Source: UBA3775 sp051877895 (lineage in GTDB: Bacteria > Bacillota > Clostridia > Lachnospirales > Lachnospiraceae). From it: DNA of 15,976 nt. A program made the translations under genes and the position numbers. The stretch covers positions 1 through 15,976 of the forward strand of contig JBJEJI010000037.1 of assembly GCA_051877895.1 (NCBI GenBank), written 5' to 3'. Numbering within the stretch: position 1 is the first letter of the stretch; each line of letters begins with the position of its first letter. Shown piece after piece: positions 6,553-14,137 of the stretch. The notes under the pieces are model-generated. The model made no database searches, was not told the DNA's origin, and was given only the letters and a program-made list of their open reading frames with translations.

Positions 6553-8336
6553 CCTGCAATTTCAAAAAATTGTGCTGAAAAGGCGGGAAGAATAAGGTCA
6601 ATATATTCAGGACATTTTATAACCGTTTTTTTGATATCTGTGGTTCCGCCATATTTTTTTTCGTCACTGTGGAGAAGCAGTTTCAGACTGACAGGCCTTT
6701 CAGATTCAAAATGATATTCTTTTTCAGTTGATGCAAAATTGAAAAAGGCAAGAATCTGCTGGGTAGAGCTGTTTCTTTTAATAACATAAATATTGTCTGC
6801 CTCACGGTGGCAGTCCACCCATGAAAAGCCATTTGGGTTGTAATCCCATTCAAACAGTGCCGGATTATCAAGATAGCAGTTATTTAAATCTTTCATAAAA
6901 TGATGGAAAGCATCATGAATAGGGTATTTTAGTATATCCCAGTCCTGCTGTCTGGTTTCATCCCATTCACGAAGCTGACCGATTTCATTTCCCATGAAAT
7001 TAAGCTTCTTTCCGGGATGGGCATACATGTACATATAAAAAGCTCTTGCCTGTCTGAATTTACCCTCATAAAGATCACTCATCTTCTGTACAATGGTTGC
7101 TTTGCCATGGACAACCTCGTCATGCGACAGTGGTAGAATGTAGTTTTCATTATAATAGTACATCATAGAGAAGGTAAGTTTGTGATATATGCCGCTACGG
7201 CTTTCAGGTGAAGATGCAAAGTAGGAAAGGGTATCATGCATCCATCCCAAATCCCATTTAAAGTCAAAGCCAAGTCCGCCTTCGTTTACCGGTTTAGTGA
7301 TAAGAGGTCTTGAAGAGGAGTCTTCGGCAAAGAGAAGAGCATCATAATGGCGCTCTTTAAGTCCTTGGTTCATTGTCTGAAGAAATGATAAAGCGGCTTT
7401 GTTTTCGCCTCGTTCCGGATTACCCTGCCAGTAGATCAGATTTCCAACCGCGTCCATTCTTAAGCCGTCAAAATGATATTCTGAAAGCCAGAAGTTGGCT
7501 GCAGACTGTAAAAAGCTGCAGGTTTCTCCACGGGAATGCATGAAGTTACAGCTGCCCCATTCATTATATCCCACAGCGTTATTAGGATATTCAAACAGCG
7601 CAGTGCCATCATAGTTATGTAAACCAAAGGAATCTACTGCAAAATGCACAGGTATAAAATCCAAAATAACTGCTATGTTTTCTTTGTGACAGGCATCAAT
7701 GAACTTTTTGAGCTCTACAGGTGTTCCGTAACGTGAGGTTGGACTGAAATATCCGGTAGACTGATACCCCCAGGACCGGTCACAGGGATATTCGTTAAGA
7801 GGCATAAGCTCTACAAAGTTATAGCCATTCTCTTTTAGATATGGAATCAGCAGTTCAATCATTTCCTCATAGGAATAGAACCCGTTTTCATCCTCATCAG
7901 TTTTTTTCTTCCAGGAACCAAAGTGCATTTCATAAATGTTAATGGGTCCGTTCTTTAAATTTTTTCTATTGTTCATCCAGGTATAATCCTGAAATGTATA
8001 AGTACCGGGATCGTAAATGATGGAAGCGGAGGCAGGACGAAGTTCGCTGAAAAATCCGTAAGGGTCTGCATGGTCTATTACACTTCCGTCATTTCCATAG
8101 ATACGGTACTTATAAAGGTTACCTGCCTTTGGTCCGTTTATGCTTATTTCCCAGAAATTTCCATCATGGATTTTGTTCAAGGGGATTTCTTCCCAGTTAC
8201 TGAAATCACCTATTAAAGATATTTTTTTGGCAGCAGGAGCAAAGGTGCGAAAGGTGGTACCGCCCCAGTATGTATGGGCTCCAAGGTAATTATAAGCTTC
8301 AAATTCTTTTCCTGTATAGAAATTGTAAAAATCCAT
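6549..8336 (-). CDS. glgB: 1,4-alpha-glucan (glycogen) branching enzyme, GH13
   Basis: Transfers alpha-1,4-glucan chains to alpha-1,6 positions in glycogen (595 aa). The start is placed at 8336 because GGAGG (complement of 8342-8346) lies 5 nt before that ATG; an ATG four codons upstream contains the ribosome site itself. An N-terminal CBM48-type sandwich (about 15-110; FRTFAPAAKKISLIGDFSNW) precedes the GH13 barrel. Catalytic residues are Asp295 in DGLRMDAV, Glu338 in FAEDSSS and Asp406 in LPLSHDEVVHGK; the 68-residue Glu-Asp spacing equals that of E. coli GlgB as I recall it. It lacks the extra N1 domain of the roughly 730-aa proteobacterial enzyme, as is common in Firmicutes. A C-terminal all-beta domain ends the protein. 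No other glg gene is adjacent, so it is an orphan here. Confidence 0.93.
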   Translation of the reverse strand: MDFYNFYTGKEFEAYNYLGAHTYWGGTTFRTFAPAAKKISLIGDFSNWEEIPLNKIHDGNFWEISINGPKAGNLYKYRIYGNDGSVIDHADPYGFFSELRPASASIIYDPGTYTFQDYTWMNNRKNLKNGPINIYEMHFGSWKKKTDEDENGFYSYEEMIELLIPYLKENGYNFVELMPLNEYPCDRSWGYQSTGYFSPTSRYGTPVELKKFIDACHKENIAVILDFIPVHFAVDSFGLHNYDGTALFEYPNNAVGYNEWGSCNFMHSRGETCSFLQSAANFWLSEYHFDGLRMDAVGNLIYWQGNPERGENKAALSFLQTMNQGLKERHYDALLFAEDSSSRPLITKPVNEGGLGFDFKWDLGWMHDTLSYFASSPESRSGIYHKLTFSMMYYYNENYILPLSHDEVVHGKATIVQKMSDLYEGKFRQARAFYMYMYAHPGKKLNFMGNEIGQLREWDETRQQDWDILKYPIHDAFHHFMKDLNNCYLDNPALFEWDYNPNGFSWVDCHREADNIYVIKRNSSTQQILAFFNFASTEKEYHFESERPVSLKLLLHSDEKKYGGTTDIKKTVIKCPEYIDLILPAFSAQFFEIAG

Positions 8337-8387
8337 TTTTTCCTCCATATATTATGACACATACCAAGGCTTACTTTTTCATTGGTA

Positions 8388-8416
8388 TTGCATTGTAATC
8401 TTTTTTTAGATATACT
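8388..8416 (+). promoter_or_regulatory. probable promoter of the TetR/GH3 unit
   Basis: TTGCAT at 8388-8393 and TATACT at 8411-8416 are separated by 17 bp, a good sigma-A-type pair. An overlapping alternative is TTGTAA (8393-8398) with TATAAA (8416-8421), also 17 bp apart. Both read toward the regulator at 8509. Confidence 0.5.
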
Positions 8417-8442
8417 ATAAAAGGTTAAAATTAAAAAGTCAG

Positions 8443-8487
8443 CCGACGATTTTAGACATGTGTCGGAAAAGATGTTTTTTGTCGGAA
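8443..8487. promoter_or_regulatory. possible operator cluster (TGTCGGAA / CCGAC motifs)
   Basis: Between the promoter and the regulator start lie CCGAC (8443-8447), the inverted repeat GACA-TG-TGTC (8455-8464), and TGTCGGAA twice as a direct repeat (8461-8468 and 8480-8487, 19-bp period). TetR-family proteins usually bind such symmetric sites near their own promoter. The assignment is inference. Confidence 0.3.
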
Positions 8488-8508
8488 TGTTGTGAGGCCC
8501 GGTGGAAA

Positions 8509-9042
8509 ATGGATTTAAGAAAACAGAAAAGCAGGCAGAAAATAATTGATGCTTTTATTAATATGAGAGCTTACATTCCTTTGGAAAGACTGACTGTAAA
8601 GGGGCTCTGTGCAAAGGCGGGAATTAATAAGTCTACATTTTATGTTCATTACAGAGATGTTTATGATTTGTCGGAACAGTTGGAGAATGAACTTGTAGAA
8701 GGCATTATTGCTTCTATCAACCATCCTCAGGCAGTTCTGGATGATACAAATTTATTTACTCACGAACTTTTTACTGCCTACAAAGAAAAAAACAATATGA
8801 TAAAGATTTTGTTTTCCGGTGGCCGAAGCAGTCGTCTTCCTCAAATGGTAGAAAACAGTATTAAAAAGCTGATATTTTCACTCAGACCGGAATACAGAAA
8901 TGATACGGAAAAAAATGTGGAACTGAGCTATAGAATTTATGGCGGCTACTATGCTTATATAGAAAATCTGGATTATGGCGAAGAAATGGTAATCCGGGTG
9001 ATAAGTAAAATGGCAGCTGCAAATGTTTTTCAAAATAAGTGA
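8509..9042 (+). CDS. TetR/AcrR-family transcriptional regulator
   Basis: A 177-aa DNA-binding regulator. The N-terminal helix-turn-helix is at about residues 26-52 (ERLTVKGLCAKAGINKSTFYVHYRD), matching the TetR pattern with the STFY-x-HY recognition helix. The rest is a helical ligand-binding and dimerisation part (IYGGYYAYIENL near the end) with no recognisable ligand class. I prefer ATG at 8509 (GGTGG just upstream). A start at 8458 would add 17 residues rich in Cys and Arg that do not resemble the family and would overlap the possible operator. It lies 62 bp before the GH3 gene on the same strand and probably controls it. The 160-bp gap to the divergent glgB means it might also affect glgB. 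Confidence 0.85.
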   Translation: MDLRKQKSRQKIIDAFINMRAYIPLERLTVKGLCAKAGINKSTFYVHYRDVYDLSEQLENELVEGIIASINHPQAVLDDTNLFTHELFTAYKEKNNMIKILFSGGRSSRLPQMVENSIKKLIFSLRPEYRNDTEKNVELSYRIYGGYYAYIENLDYGEEMVIRVISKMAAANVFQNK

Positions 9043-9104
9043 TACTCTGAAAATGGGAAATGAAGTATGAGAAAACTATACAATTTATTTAAGGAGAAAA
9101 TGAT

Positions 9105-11897
9105 ATGGCAAATTATGTACTTGACTGGAATGAATACTCCGGAGTGGCTAAGCAGGCCATTGCAGAAGGCTGTGTGCTTCTTGAAAATCATAACAATGTA
9201 CTGCCGCTTGAAAAGGGAAGTAAAGTATCTGTCTTTGGCAGAATTCAGAATTATTATTATAAAAGCGGAACCGGTTCGGGTGGCATGGTAAACGTGTCAA
9301 AGGTGGTTTCAATTCCGGAAGGTCTTAGAAACAGCGGGGTTGTAACACTAAATGAAGAACTTGCAAAGATTTATGCTGAGTGGGAAAAAGAAAACCCTGT
9401 TGACGAAGGTGAAGGCTGGGGAAGTGAACCGTGGTGCCAGCAGGAAATGGAACTTTCCGAGGAAGTGGCTGCAGCCGCTGCAAAGAATTCTGATGTGGCA
9501 ATTGTTATAATCGGAAGAACAGCCGGTGAGGACAGAGATGCCGGAGATGCTCCGGGTTCTTACAGACTTACTGACATTGAGGAAAGAATGATTGCAAACG
9601 TAAGAGCAGCATTTGAAAAGGTAATTGTACTCCTTAACGTGGGCAGTATTATGGACATGAGTTTTATTGACAAGTATAATCCGGATGCTGTTATGTATGT
9701 ATGGCAGGGAGGTATGCTTGGAGGTGACGGTACTGCTGATGTGCTTACAGGTAAGGTGAGCCCATGCGGTAAACTGACAGACACCATTGCTTACAAAATT
9801 GAGGATTATCCGTCTAATGACAATTTCGGCAATCCTGACTTTGATTTATACTGTGAAGATATTTATGTTGGCTACCGTTATTTTGAAACTGTGGCAAAGG
9901 ACAGGGTAAGATATCCTTTCGGTTACGGTATTTCTTATACTGACTTTTCAATTGAAGCAGAAAAAACTGAGAACAAACCGGAGGAGAAGACCGTTTGTGT
10001 AAGTCTTCGTGTGACAAATACAGGCAGTAGATCCGGTAAAGAAGTAGTGCAGGTTTATGTACAGGCACCACAGGGTAAACTGGGTAAACCATTAAGAAGT
10101 CTGGTGGCTTACAAAAAGACAAATGAACTTAAGCCGGGTGAAAGTCAGGTGCTGGATTTTTGTATAAATTATAACGATGCAGCTTCCTATGATGACCTTG
10201 GAATTACAGGTTATCGTTTCTGTACAGTGCTTGAACAGGGAAAATATTTGCTTTACGCAGGCAGCGATGTAAGAAGTGCAGAACAGGTGGCAGGCTGGGA
10301 AATAACTGAAACTACTCTTGTAGAACAGTTGACATCCGCACTGACTCCTGTTAAGGAATTTCAGTGTATGGTTCCATGTGAAGACGGTAACGGTGGTTAC
10401 ACAATGGGATACAGAATAGTGTATCATAAAGAAGCGGATGAAGAGCTTCGTCGTGCAGAATATATGCCTGAGGAAATACCTCAAAATTTTGAAACTGACT
10501 ATAAACTTTCAGATGTTCTGGAAAACAAAATCAGCATGGAGCAGTTTATTGCCCAGCTTACAGATGATGACCTGACCTGCATTGTCAGAGGTGAGGGAAT
10601 GGGCAGCTCAAAGGTTACTCCCGGAACAGCCGCAGCTTTTGGCGGAGTCTCTCCGCATCTTGTTGAATTGGGAATTCCTGCTGTTTGCTGTGATGACGGT
10701 CCTTCCGGCATGAGACTGGACAGCGGTGCAAAGGCATTCAGTCTTCCAAATGGAACAATGTTGGCATGTACCTTTAATGATGAACTGGTTGAGGAATTAT
10801 ATTCCTATACTTCCATGGAAATGATTGGAAACAAGGTTGAGTGTCTCCTTGGACCCGGAATGAATATCCACAGACACCCTTTAAACGGGAGAAACTTTGA
10901 ATATTTCTCCGAAGATCCTTATTTGACAGGTTCCATGGCAGGTGCAATGTTAAAAGGTTTACAGAAATATGGTGTAACAGGTACAGCAAAGCATTTCTGT
11001 GGTAACAATCAGGAACGTCGCAGACATTTTATTGATTCTGTTATTTCTGAAAGAGCGCTTCGTGAAATCTACCTGAAAGGCTTCGAGATGATTGTCCGCT
11101 CCGGAGTGGCAGATTCTATTATGACAACCTATGGTTCGGTTAATGGAGTTTGGACAGCCGGAAATTTTGACCTGGCAACTACCATACTCCGTAAGGACTG
11201 GGGCTATACAGGTATTGTAATGACTGACTGGTGGGCAGCAATAAATGAAAGAAATAAGCCTTCCAATCTTACAAATTTTGCAGCTATGGTTCGTTCACAG
11301 AATGACCTTTATATGGTTTGTCCGGATGGAGCAACAAACGCAAGCAATGACAATACCATGGAAGCTTTGCAAAATGGTTTACTTTGCAGAAGTGAGTTAC
11401 AGCGTAGTGCAATTAATACCTGCAGATTTGCAATGAAGACAGAGGCTATGAAGCGTCTTTTAGGCAAGGGCAGTGAGGTTGAGGTGATAAATCGTCCGAA
11501 AGATGAAAGTGAAATCAGTCTTGAGGGTGTGGAATTTGTTACACTTGATGGAAGTCTCACAGTAATGCTTAATGACAAACCATCTGCTGCATCTGCAAAT
11601 TACATTATTCCTCTTGATGTGGTTAAGCAGGGACTTTACAAAATAAGCCTGTATGGAAAATCTTCCTTGAGCAGACTGGCACAGATGCCTTGTACTCTGT
11701 TTAATACGGGTATTCCTGTTGCAATCTTTTCCTTTAACGGAACAAATGGTGAAATTGTCTCCATCGACCGTCAAGTTGAGCTGTTCAGCCGTTTCAGTAC
11801 AATGAGACTTTATGTTTCAAGAGCAGGACTTGAACTTGAAAAGATTTGCTTTACTTATATTGGAGAAGGAGATTTTATATCCGGTAACAGAAACTGA
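9105..11897 (+). CDS. GH3 beta-glucosidase with inverted domain order
   Basis: A 930-aa family 3 glycoside hydrolase, probably an intracellular beta-glucosidase since there is no signal peptide. ATG at 9105 follows AAGGAG. Domains run in rearranged order. The alpha/beta sandwich (about 13-235) has AIAEGCVLLENHNNVLPL, SGTGSGGMVN and GRTAGEDRD, where Glu142 is the likely acid/base. A fibronectin-III-like domain (about 293-398) includes GKEVVQVYVQAP. A linker follows, then the catalytic barrel (about 475-785) with DGPSGMR, RNFEYFSEDP (596-605), GTAKHFCGNNQE (626-637) and nucleophile Asp708 in VMTDWWA. Ordinary GH3 enzymes have the barrel first. This inverted layout is known, to my recollection, from Butyrivibrio fibrisolvens BglA and a Ruminococcus albus beta-glucosidase. 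A further beta-rich module fills about 795-925. Substrate (glucoside or xyloside) cannot be decided. Confidence 0.9.
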   Translation: MANYVLDWNEYSGVAKQAIAEGCVLLENHNNVLPLEKGSKVSVFGRIQNYYYKSGTGSGGMVNVSKVVSIPEGLRNSGVVTLNEELAKIYAEWEKENPVDEGEGWGSEPWCQQEMELSEEVAAAAAKNSDVAIVIIGRTAGEDRDAGDAPGSYRLTDIEERMIANVRAAFEKVIVLLNVGSIMDMSFIDKYNPDAVMYVWQGGMLGGDGTADVLTGKVSPCGKLTDTIAYKIEDYPSNDNFGNPDFDLYCEDIYVGYRYFETVAKDRVRYPFGYGISYTDFSIEAEKTENKPEEKTVCVSLRVTNTGSRSGKEVVQVYVQAPQGKLGKPLRSLVAYKKTNELKPGESQVLDFCINYNDAASYDDLGITGYRFCTVLEQGKYLLYAGSDVRSAEQVAGWEITETTLVEQLTSALTPVKEFQCMVPCEDGNGGYTMGYRIVYHKEADEELRRAEYMPEEIPQNFETDYKLSDVLENKISMEQFIAQLTDDDLTCIVRGEGMGSSKVTPGTAAAFGGVSPHLVELGIPAVCCDDGPSGMRLDSGAKAFSLPNGTMLACTFNDELVEELYSYTSMEMIGNKVECLLGPGMNIHRHPLNGRNFEYFSEDPYLTGSMAGAMLKGLQKYGVTGTAKHFCGNNQERRRHFIDSVISERALREIYLKGFEMIVRSGVADSIMTTYGSVNGVWTAGNFDLATTILRKDWGYTGIVMTDWWAAINERNKPSNLTNFAAMVRSQNDLYMVCPDGATNASNDNTMEALQNGLLCRSELQRSAINTCRFAMKTEAMKRLLGKGSEVEVINRPKDESEISLEGVEFVTLDGSLTVMLNDKPSAASANYIIPLDVVKQGLYKISLYGKSSLSRLAQMPCTLFNTGIPVAIFSFNGTNGEIVSIDRQVELFSRFSTMRLYVSRAGLELEKICFTYIGEGDFISGNRN

Positions 11898-11918
11898 GAA
11901 ACAGGTATTGTAAATTTC

Positions 11919-11947
11919 TTGACATAGTTTTGAATAAGTGATATCAT
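11919..11947 (+). promoter_or_regulatory. sigma-A-type promoter of the riboflavin operon
   Basis: Perfect -35 TTGACA at 11919-11924, a 17-bp spacer, and -10 TATCAT at 11942-11947. The expected transcription start, about 11954, falls exactly at the first paired base of the FMN aptamer, which strongly supports the assignment. Confidence 0.85.
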
Positions 11948-11954
11948 ATAACCT

Positions 11955-12063
11955 AGTCTTCAGGGCAGGGTGTAATTCCCTACCGGCGGTAAAGCCCGCG
12001 AGCCGAAAGGCATGATTCGGTGTAATTCCGAAGCCGACAGTATAGTCTGGATGGAAGAAGATT
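11955..12063 (+). ncRNA. FMN riboswitch (RFN element)
   Basis: An FMN-sensing aptamer in the leader of the riboflavin operon. The conserved RFN blocks are present in order: TCTTCAGGGCAGGG (from 11957), GTGTAATTCCCTACCGGCGG, AAAGCCCGCGAGCC, ATTCGGTGTAATTCCGAAGCCGACAG split across 12015-12040, and TAGTCTGGATGGAAGAAG at its 3' end. Closing stem P1 can form between AGTCTTC (11955-11961) and GAAGATT (12057-12063), with one G-U pair. The terminator 50 nt downstream indicates transcriptional control: bound FMN should favour termination before ribD. Confidence 0.97.
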
Positions 12064-12070
12064 ACACTAA

Positions 12071-12094
12071 GTTTACCGCTCATTTCAGGTAAAC
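12071..12094 (+). promoter_or_regulatory. secondary hairpin in the riboswitch expression platform
   Basis: GTTTACC (12071-12077) and GGTAAAC (12088-12094) form a perfect 7-bp stem with a 10-nt loop, between the aptamer and the terminator. It may help the folding switch. I could not find a convincing antiterminator pairing by eye. Confidence 0.4.
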
Positions 12095-12112
12095 ATGAAC
12101 GTGATTTTTTCA

Positions 12113-12139
12113 GGCTCCGAAGATTTTTCGGAGCCTTTT
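12113..12139 (+). terminator. intrinsic terminator of the FMN riboswitch
   Basis: GGCTCCGAA (12113-12121) pairs perfectly with TTCGGAGCC (12127-12135) around a 5-nt loop, followed by TTTTATTTATT. This is the regulated attenuator ahead of ribD; it also ends any read-through from the GH3 gene. Bases 12140-12239, from here to the ribD ribosome site, hold no further feature that I can support. Confidence 0.9.
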
Positions 12140-12253
12140 ATTTATTGCAGAGGAAACTTTGCTCCTATAAAAAAGCTTGCCTTTCCAATAAAAAAACGCT
12201 TTGCGGGAAAACGGCTATCACGTATAAGGTGAAGTATAAAGAGGTGAATGTAT

Positions 12254-13372
12254 ATGCCTGAGAAGAAATATATGCAGCGTGCAATCTCCCTGGCTCTTAA
12301 GGCAGAGGGCTTTACAAATCCCAATCCTATGGTTGGAGCGGTAATTGTTAAAGATGGAAAGATTATAGGCGAGGGTTATCATCAGAGATGCGGTGAACTC
12401 CATGCTGAACGTAATGCCATAAAAAATCTTACTGAGTCTGCTGAAGGGGCAACTATATATGTTACTTTAGAACCCTGTTGTCATTACGGAAAAACACCCC
12501 CCTGCACAGAGGCAATAATAGATAATAAAATAGCAAAGGTAGTAATCGGATCAAGGGACCCAAATCCACTGGTGTCCGGAAAGGGTGCTGCAATACTCAG
12601 GGAACATGGCATAGAAGTGGTTGAGGATTTTATGAGAGCCGAGTGTGACGAAATTAACCCGGTTTTCTTTCATTACATTACAACAAAAATGCCATATGTG
12701 GTTATGAAGTATGCCATGACCTGTGATGGTAAAATTGCCACAAAAACAGGGGATTCCAAGTGGATAACAGGGGAAGCGGCCAGGACAGAGGTTCAGCATA
12801 TGCGACATAAATACATGGGTATTATGGCAGGTATTGGAACTGTACTGGCAGATAACCCAATGTTAAATGTACGCATTGAAGGTCTTAAAAGTCCTGTAAG
12901 AATAATTTGTGACAGCAGATTGAAAATACCCGTTGACTGCAAACTGGTAGAAACAGCTAAAGACTATAGAACCATTGTGGTCTGCGGATTAAAATTTGCT
13001 GAAAACGAAGTAGAATACAATGTGACTTTAAGTGAAAAAATAAAATTGCTTAAAGAAAGAGGAGTTGAGGTAATCAGCTTTCCTGATAAAAACGGAAGAG
13101 TGGATGTTACTTGTCTGATGAAATGGCTGGGAAGTCAGGGAATAGACAGTATTTTCGCAGAAGGTGGCGGAACCTTAAATGATGCACTTTTAAGAGCTGG
13201 TCTTGTAAACAGGGCAGAAGTTTTTATTGCACCAAAAATGTTTGGCGGTGCAGAAGCAAAAACTCCTGTGGAAGGCATTGGCATTGCAAATATTTCTCAT
13301 GCAGAGCAATTTGAACTTAAATGTGTAAAAAGAGTTGATGAGGATGTTCTTTTGACATATATTAAGCATTAA
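12254..13372 (+). CDS. ribD: Bifunctional riboflavin deaminase/reductase RibD
   Basis: Carries out the second and third steps of riboflavin synthesis: deamination of the pyrimidine made from GTP, then NADPH-dependent ribose reduction (372 aa, normal length). I place the start at ATG 12254, 9 nt after GAGG at 12241-12244; an ATG two codons earlier is only 3 nt from it. The N-terminal cytidine-deaminase-like domain carries zinc ligands His50 (in HAERNAI, with catalytic Glu52), Cys75 and Cys84 (PCCHYGKTPPC). The C-terminal reductase domain starts near residue 146 (MPYVVMKYAMTCDGKIA) and includes TGDSKWITGEAAR, GIGTVLADNPMLNVR and FAEGGGTLNDALL. It is the first gene after the riboswitch; ribE follows after 81 bp with no terminator between. 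Confidence 0.97.
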   Translation: MPEKKYMQRAISLALKAEGFTNPNPMVGAVIVKDGKIIGEGYHQRCGELHAERNAIKNLTESAEGATIYVTLEPCCHYGKTPPCTEAIIDNKIAKVVIGSRDPNPLVSGKGAAILREHGIEVVEDFMRAECDEINPVFFHYITTKMPYVVMKYAMTCDGKIATKTGDSKWITGEAARTEVQHMRHKYMGIMAGIGTVLADNPMLNVRIEGLKSPVRIICDSRLKIPVDCKLVETAKDYRTIVVCGLKFAENEVEYNVTLSEKIKLLKERGVEVISFPDKNGRVDVTCLMKWLGSQGIDSIFAEGGGTLNDALLRAGLVNRAEVFIAPKMFGGAEAKTPVEGIGIANISHAEQFELKCVKRVDEDVLLTYIKH

Positions 13373-13453
13373 TTATTCTTTATTTTTGTTTGTTTTAACA
13401 GACGGAAGAAAAGAGCAGAATATAGATTGTGCTAATAATTTAAGAGGTGTAAC

Positions 13454-14101
13454 ATGTTTACCGGAATCATTGAAGAAACAGGTATTATTAAACAAATAAT
13501 AGTAAACGGAAATTCTGGAAGTATTGCCATAAAAGCAGACAAGGTGCTTGGCGGCACGAAAATAGGAGACAGTATCGCTGTAAACGGAATCTGTCTTACT
13601 GTAACTTCTCTTCAGAAGGATGGGTTTACTGCCGATGTTATGGCAGAAACTGTCAGACGTTCAGGATTGTTTGATGCGGTAGTGGGGGACAGGGTTAATT
13701 TGGAAAGGGCAATGGCTGCTGACGGACGCTTTGGAGGGCACATTGTTTCAGGACATATTGACGGAACAGGAACCATAACCGAATTCAAAAAGGAAGAAAA
13801 TGCGGTCTGGGCTACAATTGAAACCCTGCCGGGCATATTACAACTGATTGTAGAAAAAGGCTCTATCTGTATTGATGGAATCAGTCTTACAGTGGCAAAG
13901 GTTGGTAAAAGCAGCTTTCAGGTTTCAATAATTCCTCATACCGCTTCAGAAACTACTCTGATTACAAAAAAGAAGGGTGACAGGGTTAATCTGGAAACCG
14001 ACATTATAGGAAAATATGTACAGAAGCTTATGGGAGACTCAAAAAAGGAAGAAGAAAGCCCGGGACTTACAATGGATATGTTAAAAAAATATGGATTTTA
14101 A
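13454..14101 (+). CDS. ribE: Riboflavin synthase, alpha subunit
   Basis: Dismutates two 6,7-dimethyl-8-ribityllumazine molecules to riboflavin and a pyrimidine that is recycled (215 aa). ATG at 13454 follows AGAGGTG. The protein is an internal duplication of two lumazine-binding barrels: residues 1-97 start with MFTGIIEETG and contain GDSIAVNGICLTV, and residues 98-193 contain VSGHIDGTG and GSICIDGISLTVAKV. The C-terminal tail with LTMDMLKKYGF is slightly longer than the core fold. It forms a trimer in known members and works with RibH. It lies in the operon between ribD and ribBA (36-bp gap). Confidence 0.97.
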   Translation: MFTGIIEETGIIKQIIVNGNSGSIAIKADKVLGGTKIGDSIAVNGICLTVTSLQKDGFTADVMAETVRRSGLFDAVVGDRVNLERAMAADGRFGGHIVSGHIDGTGTITEFKKEENAVWATIETLPGILQLIVEKGSICIDGISLTVAKVGKSSFQVSIIPHTASETTLITKKKGDRVNLETDIIGKYVQKLMGDSKKEEESPGLTMDMLKKYGF

Positions 14102-14137
14102 ATAAACCTGCATAAACATTTAATACAGGAGGCAACA

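Noticed and set aside
8458..8508. Cys-rich N-terminal extension of the TetR-type regulator
   Set aside because: The family fold starts at the ATG at 8509; the extension is unlike the family and overlaps likely regulatory DNA.
9067..9291. 74-aa reading frame overlapping the start of the GH3 gene
   Set aside because: It is an out-of-frame shadow of the GH3 coding sequence, without recognisable protein features.
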